NCBI GenBank assembly: GCA_021521415.1
Contig: JAIQDT010001126.1
Location: forward strand, 186,001-250,000
DNA from: Bidens hawaiensis
Taxonomy: Eukaryota > Streptophyta > Magnoliopsida > Asterales > Asteraceae
DNA: 64,000 bases
Direction of reading: 5' to 3'
The notes beneath the pieces were generated by a model. It was given only the letters and a program-made list of their open reading frames with translations, did no database searches and was not told where the DNA came from. This document shows positions 34,418 through 45,883 of this stretch, piece after piece (position 1 is the stretch's first letter; each line of letters opens with the position of its first letter). The translations under genes were made by a program, and so were the position numbers.

Positions 34418-36498
34418 GCATAAATTTTTATATAAGATTGATTTCAAATTTGGATTTAAAATTTTCTCAGGTGCATTTTAACTCAGAAAAATGTGTATTT
34501 TCTTAATTTTCTCCAAACATTTTGTATACGTATTGAAAACATGAATAATACCTATTATATATATCTTGGTGTTTAGCATTAAATCATTGAAGTTGAATAT
34601 TATAATTATAATCCATATGGATAACAATTTACTATATGAACTATCTGTCATTTATTTATATGATTTTTTTGTGTATGTTAAATGGTTTTAGTAGTAAAAT
34701 GATCAATACTTACATTTTTAAAATTTTCTTTCATAACTCAGACCAAAATGCTTTAGAAACATTTATTTTATGACTTGATTTATACTTTTTTTATACATTT
34801 AAATATATTTAATATTTAATTTAAAATGCCTTATAAGACAAAATATTTTATTAAAAGCATCCAAAATTTTAAATCTTATAATATTTTACTAACTCAAATA
34901 ATCACTATTCTTTAAATAATAGTTTTAATGTTAGTATGTCTCTATTATTTTCTTAACAATTACATTCATATGAAATAAAACAAATCATTTTGTTATATTT
35001 TAATTTTTGGTTTTATATGTTGCTTGATTATACAATTGTTAATTGTAAAACATAAAGTCAACTAAAAGTTTTGTCATACACAGAATATTAATGACAACAA
35101 ATTTATCATGATCAATCGATTTCGAATTCTAACGATTTTAAGGATGCTTATATCATCAAAGTTATAGTAATTTGGTTTTTGGGATAATCATGTTTTTTTG
35201 AATAAACATGAGTGGATGTTCTCAAAGACATACATAGTAATTGATTAAAATGTATGATATTTTATGTGTATGAATTTTTTTTGTTAGTTTCATGGATATA
35301 TTATCATTTATCTAGGTTGTTATATACTTGAAAGAACTTTATTTGTCACACGGAAAACTATACGTGACTATATCAATAGTTACAAATAGACCTATATGTT
35401 ATCTTATCAAGAATTACAAGCAGACATGAATAAAAAGTTTTGATTTTTTGATAAACAATGTATACCAATCAACATAATAACAAATGTAGTGTACAAGGAA
35501 GTTCTCTTATTTGTAACATATATGTGTAATCTTAGTTACGTAATTTATGTGATTTTAATGTAATTTGTAATTGTGTTAACAATATATGATCATTTTGTTG
35601 ACTATATTTCACTTAATGGTTAAAGTAAAATTTTCATCAATTACCCGTGAAATACATGAAGCTCAAACTAGTATGTTAATAATTGGATATATATTAGGAA
35701 TTTGTGTTAGTTTACAATTCTTGCATCATATCTCTAACTAACACTGCATTCTTGAGTTTTTTATTGGAGGATTGGAAAAGAAAAGATAAGAAAATATTTC
35801 TTTTTTCATTCTTGAGTTTTTTCATTAAAAGAAAAAAAAGAGAATGGAAGGAAAAGTTAAGCGTTTTTTCCTTCAAAACTTTCCTGCCAAATATGGCCGG
35901 ATTGTGAATGAAAGTTTATATCCTATTACCATATTACCAATTTACCCTATTTTAATTCTCTTTTTCATGTTGCTATGAAGATATAATTGTAAAGTTACAA
36001 TTTTTTTCCTATCTTTTCATTCCAATATAACTCAAGAATGTAATAAATACTTTCTTTTCTTTTCTTTTATTGTAACTCGAGAATGCCTTTTAAGTATATA
36101 ATTTCTTTTCCTTTCTTTCTTTATCCAATCTTATAATTTCTTTTCCTTGTATTTTAAACCCGAGAATGCAGCGTAAGAGACGTGGTTAAAATATTTGTAA
36201 TTGTCCTACATATATGAAAGAGATCGAGAGAATATTTTATGCAAAAATATAATTCCAACATGATATCAAGATGAGTTTATCGACTTGGGTAAACCCGGAG
36301 AAGATGAGGACTTGCTACATCAATTTATGGAAGATGATCCATGATGGCAAAACCAATTTAGGTTATTTATATACTTGGTGGTGTACAACATGGGATTGGC
36401 AGAACTCAAAGCTCAATTTGCAATGGTAATCTTTTTTTAATAGCTACAACGGCTAATTATTACACATAATGCGTGGATATAATACTACAGGACACCCG
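34418..36498. other. Intergenic, very AT-rich, contains a MITE
   Basis: 34418-35700 is strongly AT-rich with no recognisable gene or repeat. A Tourist-like MITE occupies 35742-36173. 36177-36498 shows nothing identifiable. Confidence 0.4.
35742..36173. mobile_element. Harbinger/Tourist-like MITE
   Basis: 432 bp flanked by TAA on both sides (35739-35741, 36174-36176). The termini CACTGCATTCTTGAGTTT and, read from the right, CGCTGCATTCTCGGGTTT form inverted repeats with three or four mismatches. Internal copies of ATTCTTGAGTTTTTT and its complement (near 35810, 36036 and 36074) echo the ends. It has no coding capacity. Confidence 0.65.
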
Positions 36499-37428
36499 TG
36501 TTGGATTTAATGGTCGATTCGGGTCAAGTCAACGCGACCGACGCGGACTGAGTTACATCGGGGGTGACGAGATAAAGGCCTATTTAAATGTTAATTAGGC
36601 CCGACACAATTATTTAGATGGACAGGATGATGGACAAGGCTTTGTTTTGTTATTTGGGCTCAAGCCCAATTGGTTTAACTTGATTAAACCCTACTAATAA
36701 TACTATATATACTATAAAATATTATTATTATTATGAGATTACCTTAAAAGAAACAAAACCCTAGCCTCCATTTAAGGATTCCGGCGCCGTTTTCCGGCCA
36801 CCTCCTTTCCTCCACAGCCACCACACCTAAGCCACCGGAACCACCAACCCCATATCTATTGGTGTTGCTGCTCGCTACCGCTAACCCGTAGCTCGATTTT
36901 CCGGCGGATCCGTTTTTCCGGTGACCTATAATTTCCAGCAACCCTGTTCGTTGTCTGCCGTTCCGTCGCTTCTGCTGCTACATATTGCAGCTAATACCAT
37001 TGGTCTGCTGTTGTACGTCGGAATCCACCCACCACCGCCGTTTCCCGTCGTCGCCGGAGAAGTCCGCCGCCGTGAGCCGCCGCTACTGCTGTTGGAATTT
37101 TGGAGGCTGTTGATAGTGTCGTTCGTCTAGTTCATCTCGTTAGCCTTCGGTGTCTTCCCGGTTTCGATAACCGAGGTATATCGACAAACTAAACTATGGT
37201 TGTTTATTATTGTTTAAATCGTACTCGTTTAAAAGTTGTAATCGGATCCGGGTTTTGGGTTTCGGTTTTTGGTTCGTTTAATCGTTTAACTTTCCGCTGC
37301 GTTTTATAGTTCGTTTTTATATCTATGATTATTAATATTGATTAATAACTATTAAACGAAAATTATAACTAAAACGGGTTTGAAATTATTTGACCGTTTT
37401 CATTCCGAACCACCGTTGAAACCCAACA
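36499..37428 (+). mobile_element. Candidate solo LTR (930 bp)
   Basis: It begins TGTTGG and ends CCAACA, the inverted terminal hexamers typical of LTRs. Flanking pentamers ACCCG (36494-36498) and ACCTG (37429-37433) match at 4 of 5. A TATA-rich stretch at about 36703-36718 is followed by AAAACCCTAGCC and a GC-rich CCGCCG leader-like segment, as in plant LTR promoters. No second LTR or internal region is nearby. A captured host promoter/5' UTR is the alternative. Confidence 0.5.
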
Positions 37429-37701
37429 ACCTGCTCTAAGGTTATGCGAAAATAAACATAACTTAATTTAGTATGATGCATAGCAATATTTCATGTAGTA
37501 CTTCGTAGGGATACGAACAACAAAACTTATACATGAAGATAAGGACGATAGACAAAATGATCACACACATATCATAGCTTTATGTTAGCTTTGTTTGTAT
37601 CAGGATTTCGACAACGTGAGCTATCAAAAGTCACTTGTAACATTATTTTATCTTTGTTTTTATGTACATTAATTTCGATTGCTTATCTAATTTGCTTATT
37701 A

Positions 37702-37828
37702 GACTGTCCTCTATGGTGAGGGGTTTCGAAGCCCCTCCACCGTGCCATGTTAGCGCCACGTAAGCACCGAGGCTTCGAAGCCCCATTCCAAAGATGCCCC
37801 GCTATGGTTTAATGCCCAAGGGTGCCCC

Positions 37829-37875
<47 letters not shown>

Positions 37876-38062
37876 TATGTATGTATGTGTGCAAGAGAGA
37901 TGGAGAGAGCTGCTGAAAGGGGGCCCACCAAAAATCCTTAACCGTGCCGGCCGTTGCATCGCCTAAACCATCGATGCCTTTGGTTGGACCACGCTCCACC
38001 GCGGTGTTCCACACCCACCATGCCCCAAAAACCATTCCAACCCCGTCCCATAACGAGCAGCC
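37702..38062. mobile_element. Harbinger-like MITE with AT microsatellite core
   Basis: 361 bp flanked by TTA (37699-37701, 38063-38065). The left terminus GACTGTCCTCTATGGTGAGG and the right terminus read inward GGCTGCTCGTTATGGGACGG share most positions. The interior contains GGGGTTTCGAAGCCCC palindromes and a long (AT)n run (37831-37872). Confidence 0.55.
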
Positions 38063-38065
38063 TTA

Positions 38066-38990
38066 TCTTCGATCTTTGTGCTTATATACAAAGTTGTACG
38101 CTTATTAGATTTTGTTAGTGGTTTCATTTCTTTAATTAATATTTGCATAAATCTTAAGGCATTTATAGAGAAACTATATTAGCTACTCTTCATTGGCTTA
38201 TTTCGTCCAATCAGTCATCCCACTCTCCTTTCGTTTTTATTTTATTTTCTTGTCACTTTCTTGTATTTTCTTGTGGGTGTTTTTTTTATTTGTTATGGAC
38301 AAAAAGGCATAATCATAGTAAAATTTGGCATGCTTAGATAGCTAGGAGTTTATTCTGATTCTAACGAGTCATTTAACATAAATTTTCTAAATTAGTTACA
38401 GAAAGTATATTTATTTAATCTGTTTACATAATAATATTTGATTAAACCAAACTTAAAACTATAGTTTTATTTGAAAAAAAAAAAAAGAAAAGATTGATAA
38501 TGACGTTAGAAATATCCCGTAATATAACCTTTAAACATTTTACATTTAATTAAGATTTTTCATTATGACATAAATGGTCCTTCAACTTTCTAAATAGATT
38601 ATTTTTCCCTTTATATAAATTGGATGTCGGTACGTACAATTTAATCATAAGTTAACCAACACCAAGGACATTACTATGTGTAATTATCTTCATCAACATA
38701 TATACATCATAACGAGAATCAATTTATATACAGTCTCCGATTCTCCAACGAAAATTTATCTTTCACATAAAACTATAACTTTCGCTTAACTTCAGATATG
38801 GAGTTAACAAGTTTGAGTCCACTCATAAGATTTATTACAACATCCTATTGCGTGTTGCATTGTACGTTGCAACGTATTCTGCCATTATCAAGGAGGTAAT
38901 TATAAACAACAGTTAAAAATGATTATTTTTTTAAATTAATTCAATCATTAGTGACACTATGATATTCCAATTTTTGGAATGTGTAATATG
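38066..38990. other. Intergenic, nothing recognised
   Basis: AT-rich sequence with no supported gene, RNA or repeat, ending at the target duplication of the solo LTR. Confidence 0.4.
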
Positions 38991-40526
38991 CTGAGTGTTT
39001 TGGACAAAAATCTGCTAAGGATAATGTATCTGTTTTGTGAGGTTTAGTGCTAACACGATAATGATGAATGTGTAATCGTAATCTTGGTGAACACAATGAT
39101 TTGATCACGAGGGAAAAAGCCCTTAATTACGATAATCTTACTTCGGTCAAAACTTAACAAGGCAATCTTTGATCAAATGACTTCGGTCAAGGATTAACAA
39201 GGTAATCTTTGGTCGAATCACTTCGGTCAAGGATCAACGAGGTAACCTTTGGTCGGATAGTACGTGATTATAGTAATCTTCAGCACAAAAAACCCTCGGA
39301 CGGTGAAAACTATCAGCGTCAAGTTTATTAATGGTGAAAATCGGGTTACAAAGGTGGAGATATGATCAAAGATTACAAAGAATATCTAAGTATGTGTGTG
39401 TATGAACTGCTAGAGAGAGTTCTTGACAGAGTATTGTGAAATGTCTGCAGCTAATGAGTGTGTAGTGACCTAATTTTGATCATAATCTCAATATATATAA
39501 AAATAAAGGCTAACTAACTCCTATTTTTATGGCACTACTCTCACTAGCTTAGTCTTCACTATTGACCACGTGCTGGAGGTGCCTTGTAGGTAGACCACTT
39601 CCTTGAGCCGTTACACTTGATAAATATCAGCCTTCATATAAGAAACAACCGTTAACAGCACCAAATACCGAGGATCCACGATCCTGACATAGCTCTGGAA
39701 CTCTTCAGAAGGATAATTGATCCAGACATGTTTTCAAGAATAACATATCCTCAGTACTCAGTTATTTGTAGGGCTGTCAATTCCTGACACGACCCGAAAC
39801 CCAACACAAACCCGACACGAAAAAATATAGGTTTTGGGTCGGTTGACACGACCCGTTTTCTTAAATAGGTCAACCCGAACCCGACCCGTCTAAAAATGGG
39901 TCAACTCGAACCCGATCTGTCAAAATGTGGGTTGACCTGTTAATCCGTTTAAAACTTTTATAAAAGATAATATTTTTTTAGAGATAAGAAGTGTTAGATT
40001 TTTAAGTTAAATAATATGATGTATATTTTTGAGAATTCTGCAATTTGTCTCCCTGGTATATGGACCAATTCTACAGGTTTGACACTGAAAATGATTTTGC
40101 GAACTTTGGACCATCGTGATATTTGGGCGGGTCAATCTGACTCCTTGCCGTCAGTTGACCGTGAGTTGACTGACCAAAAAATAGTGAAATTACCTTTTTA
40201 CTCCTGAGTCTATAATTAAACCTAAAACTAAATATCCAAATTTTGTGTAGTGGGTGGGGTTCAAACCCCGGACCCCCGGTTTAACAACAAACAACACAAA
40301 TCAGTTGGACTGAGCTACTATTTAATAAAACTACACAATATCTAATATATATTAAGTACCACAATGTGCTGTATATATGTTCTGTATGTATGCCATATAG
40401 TATATATATATTGTGTATGTATAGTCCGTAGATATATATATGCTGCATATATATATGTTGTATATATATGCTGCTGTATATATATGCTGCATATATATAT
40501 ATATATACTGTATATAATATTTTTAA

Positions 40527-41065
40527 ACGACGAAACGAGTCCGAAAACGACGAAACGAGTCGTTTTTTAACAAACTTTTTGTTCAAGAACGACGAAACGG
40601 GTCGTTTTTTAACAAACTTGTTGTTCAAAAACGACGAAACGGGTCGTTTTTTAACAAACTTTTCACTAAAAAACGACGAAACGGGTCGTTTTTTAACAAA
40701 CTTTTCACTAAAAAATGACGAAACGGCTCGTTTTTTAACAAACTTGTTGTTCAAAAACGACGAAATGGGTCGTTTTTTAACAAACTTTTTTTTCAAAAAC
40801 GACGAAACTGGTCGTTTTTTTAACAAACTTGTTGTTCAAAATGACGAAACGGGTCGTTTTTTAACAAACTTTTCACTAAAAAACGACGAAGCGGGTCGTT
40901 TTTTAACAAACTTTCACTAAAAAACGACGAAACGGGTCGTTTTTTAACAAACTTTTCACTAAAAAACGACGAAACGGGTCGTTTTTTAACAAACTTTTCA
41001 CTAAAAACGACGAAACGAGTCGTTTTTTATTGTAATTTTAGCTAAAAAACGACGAACCGACTCGC
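40527..41065. repeat. 42 bp hairpin-forming tandem array, about 13 units
   Basis: Unit pattern: AAACGACGAAACGGGTCGTT, then TTTTAACAAACTTTTCACTA or TTTTAACAAACTTGTTGTTC, with single-base indels. Within each unit AAACGAC pairs with GTCGTTT around a short GAAACGG loop. Open frames on both strands across it are by-products of a period divisible by three. Confidence 0.9.
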
Positions 41066-41189
41066 ATTTTAGTTATCACCAAACCCGAGACCGAACACAC
41101 AATGAACACAACCATTCTTTTATATATATTACACAATACATAAACACATAAACACAATACATAAACACATATATCAAAACACCTGAATT

Positions 41190-41780
41190 ATAATCTTCGG
41201 GATTTTACGCGCCGAAGTCGAACCCGAACACCCCAAACACTACGGTAGGGGAAGCGGGTCGACATTCCACGTTCTACGGAATGCCAACCGGACTACATCG
41301 ACGACATTAACCACAACACGGACAGAAATTTGACGAATCCGAAACCGGATTCGGAGACCTATTGCTAGTGGGACTCCGATTAAACATGTGAACCGAATAA
41401 TGAACACGAAAACCATGGCGGCGTCGGATGTGGATGGGGATGGCGGCGGGTTGGCGGCTCACGTCGGTGGTGGCGGCGTGGGTCAGTGTTGATGATGGAG
41501 ATGGAGATTGCGATGGTGATGGAGATGGCGACGGTGATGGTGATGGAGATGGCGGTGATGGTGTTGGTGACGGGTGAGGGTGTCGAGTATATATAATGGG
41601 TGATGAAATTGTGGGGAAATTGTGGAGGTTGAGTTGAGTAAGAAACGAAGGAAGGAAAGAGGGAGGAAGGAGGATGGAGAAGGGGGAAGAGTTTGGAGGA
41701 AGGGGGAAGAAGATAATACCCGGTGGTCGGACTATCATTTTTCCCTGCAAGCTGGTTTTTTCAAGCTTTTAAAAAATATA
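41190..41780. other. GC-rich MULE cargo, possible captured host sequence
   Basis: GC content and GGCGG/GATGG simple repeats contrast with the AT-rich remainder of the MULE. A 147-codon minus-strand frame (41307-41750) is dominated by Ser-Pro dipeptides and ends NFCPCCG; no family is recognised. A plausible reading is captured plant 5' UTR/exon sequence, but expansion of simple repeats explains it equally well. Confidence 0.35.
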
Positions 41781-42813
41781 ACTAACAGAGGGGCACATAT
41801 GTGACTGGCCAAAATTACATTTGTAAAAAGTCTAAAATACCCTGCAAATAAACGGACTTAAACGAAAATATTTAACGGAAGGATTCAGATTGACCCGCCC
41901 AAAGATCACAATGGTCCAAAGTTCGTAAAATCATTTTCAGTGTCAAACCTGTAGAATTGGTCCATATACCAGGGAGACAAATTGCAGAATTCTCTATATT
42001 TTTTCATATATCTATTAACTTTTAAAATTAAACCAATTAATTTTTAAATATTTTTATCCACTCTTAATTTCCAAATTTTATATTCTATTAGTCATAACCG
42101 TCTATTCTTCTATTATTTTCATTCGTATAGTTTTATCTTAAGCAAAATATGTAAACCTAAGTTTGTTAAATGGAAATCAGAGATAAATACACAAAAACAA
42201 TTAGATCTATCACAAAATTATTAAAATGTTTTACATGAATAAGAGTAATTGATTGTATAGGTTATTAATAAGCCACTAGATATTAATCATATTCGTAATG
42301 AACGTAAAATGGGTTGAACCGAAATACAACCCGAACACAACACGAATTTAAATGGGTCGACAAGACACGACACGAATAAATATATGGGTTGGGTTAGGGT
42401 TGAAGAATTTCAACACGCCAACCCACCAACCCGAAACCTATTAACCCGATAACCCGCCAACCTGACACGATTGACACCCCTAGTTATTTGTGACACAACA
42501 AGAAGTCCTATAAATCCGCCACTTCTCCCACTAAACGTGTTACGGCCATTTGACCACGTGTTTGACAAGTCCAATAGCGAGATATCCGGTGGAATAAGTC
42601 TTGAAGCCGTTACACTTATTAAATAACAACCTACACACAAGAAACAATTGTTAATAATACCAAGTACCGAGGACCAGTGATCCTGACAGGATCTGTCTAA
42701 GCATAACTGATCCAAGAACATATGTCAGGATAACGTATCCACAGTGTCAAATTTCCGTGCCCTAACACTGAGATAAAATTTTTATCATCACGATATTTTC
42801 GTTTATATATGTG

Positions 42814-43751
42814 TGTTAGTGCACAGAAATTTGACACTGTGGATATGTTATCCTGGCATATGTTTTGGATCAATTATCCTTAGCGTGTGTTCCAGATCTC
42901 GTCAGGATCAAGGATCCACAGTACTTATTATTTACTAACGGTTGTTCTCATGTGTAGTCTTATATTTAGCAGGTATAATGGTTAGAAGACTCAGTCTATC
43001 CACTAACTTGCAGTCAAGAAGATATTGATGTATCTGGATCAATTATCCTTCTTAAGAGTTCTAGAGCTACGTCAGGATCATGGATCCTCGGTATTTGGTG
43101 TTGTTAACGGTTGTTTTTTATATGAAGGTTGATATTTATTAAGTGAAACGGCTCCAAGACTTATTCCACCGGATATCTCGCTATTGGACTTGTCAAACAC
43201 GTGGTCAAAGTGGCTGTTACGTTTATATTGAAGGCAATGGCGGATTTTTAGGGATTATTAGTTAATATTCTTTATTATTCATAACTCCATAGAGTTATTA
43301 TCTTTTATGTATAAATAGAGGTTACGATCAGCTAGAAAATACAACCCAATACACTCTGCTCTCTACGAACACAGCAATACACACACACACCTAGAATTAT
43401 TGTAAACACTGATCATAATCTCAAACCTTGTATCCTCATTTTTAATATTAATAAAGTGGTGATTGACAATTTGTCATCACCCGGGGGTTTTTTGTGCCGG
43501 AGATTATTATAATCACATACCATCCGACCAAAGATTACATTGTTAATCCTTGACCGAAGCAATTCGACCAAAGATTACCTTGCTAGTTTTTGACCGAAAT
43601 AAGATTATCATAATCAAGGGTTTTTTCCCTCATGATCAAATCCTTGTGTTCATCATTATTTCGTTTACATATTCATTATTATCATCATACCACTAGACCT
43701 CACAATTACGAATTTGGATACATTATCTTGGGGTGATTTTTGTCCAAAACA
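42814..43751 (+). repeat. 5' LTR of the Tat element
   Basis: 938 bp. TATA box TATAAATAG at 43310-43318, followed by a CTCTGCTCTCTACG leader and an (AC)n tract. GGATCC motifs occur in the U3 part. Confidence 0.92.
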
Positions 43752-43837
43752 ATTTGGCGCCCACCGTGGGGCAATTGGTGCTAAAATCCAGAATATTTCC
43801 TATCAATTTTCAACTTTTCATACCCATATCACCATCA

Positions 43838-45883
43838 ATGGTCTCTCAATCAACCTCTGCTTCATCAACCATGCCATCCTCGGTTTCTCTCTCATCAAGA
43901 ACTTTGCCCCCGATGCCTCCTCCAATTACGGGAGCACCAAGGACCACCGTGGTTGGAAACAAGACACAAATTTCAGTCTTCCAGAGCTTAAAAACCACTG
44001 CTGCCACTTCGGTGGTCAAATCTAACAATGATGTTTCTGCAATATTTTCACAGGTTAAGGCATACATGGAGCAGCAGAACAAAACCAACCAGAGGATCCT
44101 ACATGAAATTGAAGATCTCAAGAAAATAAAGAGGCCAGCGGAGGATCAGACTCCCTTAATGCCTAGGGTGCTGGATTTCACTACTCCAGGATCCGTGACT
44201 CAACATACTCAAGGATCCTCGATCTTTCAGCAAGGATCATCTATCCTTCAACAGGGGTCCATGGGTCAACAAACTCAAGGATCCTCGTTCTTTCAGCCAG
44301 GATCATCTATCCTTCAACAGGGGTCCATGGGTCAACAAACTCAAGGATCCTCGTTCGTTCAGCCAGTATCATCTATCCTTCAACAAGGGTCCATGGGTCA
44401 GCAAACTCAAGGATCCTCGTTCCTTCAACAAGGATCATCCATCCTTCAACCAGGATCCTCTAGGTTGTATCCTCAAGGATCCTTCAACTCCTAACCTCAA
44501 GGATCCTTCTAGTAGAATCAAGGATCCTCAGGAATTCACCATCAAAGGTCTTCTGAGGTCCATGAAGGAGACATCATCCCCATGCAGACCATTGCCTATG
44601 GTGGACCTGCTACTGTAGTAGATGCCTTTTATCTTAACTACACTTCTGGGATGCCAACGTTCAACCAACCAAGAGGTAACGCCTATAATCACATATCCTC
44701 AGACACTAACCTTGGCTCTATGCAGGATACAGGTATCAATCAGGCTATGGCTAGGGAACTTCAGAAGCTTAAGGATATGATATACAGCGTGCCAGGAGTG
44801 GTCCGTACAATTCCTGAAATACCATAAGGGAGCCACAAGCTTTCCAGATTTGCTCCACCGATATGCGATGCGGAGATCCCGAAACGCTTTCAAACCCCCA
44901 ACATGAAGGTGTATGATGGGACTCCTGATCTGGAGGAACACGTGGCTCAGTATAGGGAAAGGATGGAGATCAATCCAATTCCTGAAAGACTCAAGGAAGC
45001 TTGTCTATGCAAGGGTTTCAGATCCACACTAACAGGATCTGCACTTAAATGGCTGCTAAGTCTTCCTCCTTATTTTGTTACTTCTTTTTCACATTTAGTT
45101 AACTTGTTCAACAGCCAATTTTCTTGTAGTAGGAAATTTGAAAAGTTAACTAGTGATTTATATAGAGTTGTCCAACCGTATGATGAATCCTTAAGGGATT
45201 TTGTTACAAGGTTTGGTAGGGAGGCCCTAGAAATACCTAATCTTGATATGGCTACGGATGTTGAAGCATTCAAGATGGAACTTCAAAGGGGCTCCCCATT
45301 TTATGATGATCTTGTGATGACTCCATGCGGGACTTTAGATGAAGTCAGAAATAGGGCACTCAAATTTATAAGGCTAGAGGATGATAAGAAGATCCAGGAT
45401 CTTGGAGAGAAAGCAAGGTGGCCTCGGAAAATTGAGAAAACAACATCCTTCAAAGACAAGTCCAAGTGGTGTGCATTCCATGAAGACTTTGGCCATCAGA
45501 CCGATGATTGTATTGGTTTAAGGAGGGAAATTGGATACCTCCTAAGCAAAAGCCATTTCAAAGAACTATTGGGAAGAAGAAAATCGAGGATCCAGGATCC
45601 TGAGGATATCCCGCAAAAAGCAACTCCGCCCCCACCAGATGCACAAGTAATCAACTTCATCTCTGGTGGCTCGGATATATGTGGTACTTCCTTCTCCGCA
45701 GCTAAGAGACTGACCAAAGAAACCAAGATGGAGAACTGGAAACGACCAGTCATATCCACTACTTTGACGACTGACAAAATAATCTTCTTTGATGAAGAAG
45801 ATAAGACAAGCATCCAGGATCCTCACCACGATGGTTTGATTGTAACTTTATTTATTTCTACCATTATGTGCGCAGGATCCTAG
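43838..45883 (+). pseudogene. gag: Tat gag, broken
   Basis: Opens MVSQSTSASSTMPSSVSLSS. A predicted coiled-coil stretch (YMEQQNKTNQRILHEIEDLK) is followed by about 3.5 copies of a 22-residue repeat (GSSILQQGSMGQQTQGSSFF; 66 bp at about 44220-44470). The capsid region from 44903 has MKVYDGTPDLEEHVAQYRER, LTGSALKWLLSLPPYFVTSF and DESLRDFVTRFGREALEI, a Tat-type retrotrans_gag domain, then CAFHEDFGHQTDDCIGLRRE, a zinc-finger-like motif. All parts lie in one frame, but stops at about 44492, 44510 and 44825 interrupt it. It would package element RNA if intact. The internal 22-residue repeat is unusual for gag. Confidence 0.88.

Larger units (their letters stand above)
40031..41994. mobile_element. 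Mutator-like element (MULE) with 110 bp terminal inverted repeats, nested in the hAT element
   Basis: Terminal inverted repeats 40031-40140 and 41885-41994 differ at about three of 110 positions and begin GAGAATTCTGCAATTTGTCT. A perfect 9 bp target duplication TATATTTTT (40022-40030, 41995-42003) flanks it. Long inverted repeats with a 9 bp duplication define Mutator elements. No transposase is seen. The interior holds a tRNA-like B-box segment (minus strand, about 40249-40275), an AT-rich microsatellite, a 42 bp tandem array and a GC-rich stretch (41190-41750) that may be captured host DNA (Pack-MULE-like). The source of that stretch is not recognised. Confidence 0.88.
39769..42482. mobile_element. 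hAT-type element inserted in the solo LTR
   Basis: Flanked by a perfect 8 bp duplication GTTATTTG (39761-39768, 42483-42490). The ends TAGGGCTGTCAATTCCTGAC and, from the right, TAGGGGTGTCAATCGTGTCA are hAT-type inverted repeats. Subterminal arms are rich in GACCCG/CGGGTT phrases on both sides (39780-39950, 42300-42480). No transposase is present. The centre is filled by a second transposon, so the original non-autonomous element was about 740 bp. Confidence 0.88.
38996..42767 (-). mobile_element. Solo LTR of a Tat-like Gypsy family, interrupted by nested DNA transposons
   Basis: On the minus strand it starts TGTTAGGGCACGGAAATTTG at 42767 and ends in GTCCAAAACA at 38996. These are the same termini as the LTRs of the element at 42814-61117, and it shares long diverged stretches with them. 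A perfect 5 bp duplication CTGAG flanks it (38991-38995, 42768-42772). Removing the hAT insertion and its extra 8 bp leaves about 1050 bp. No gag or pol is present, so this is a solo LTR from unequal recombination. It lies only 46 bp from, and inverted to, its relative. Confidence 0.88.

Noticed and set aside
36744..37130. Possible short genes in the GC-rich segment of the candidate solo LTR
   Set aside because: Only 65-69 codon frames on both strands, low complexity, inside LTR-like boundaries.
40281..40920. Frames of 150-181 codons across the 42 bp array
   Set aside because: Both strands are open because of the 42 bp period; repetitive peptides with no other evidence.
45868..45883. Programmed -1 frameshift between gag and pol of the Tat element
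   Set aside because: The overlap exists, but no slippery heptamer is evident and the copy has many random lesions, so a mutational shift is as likely.
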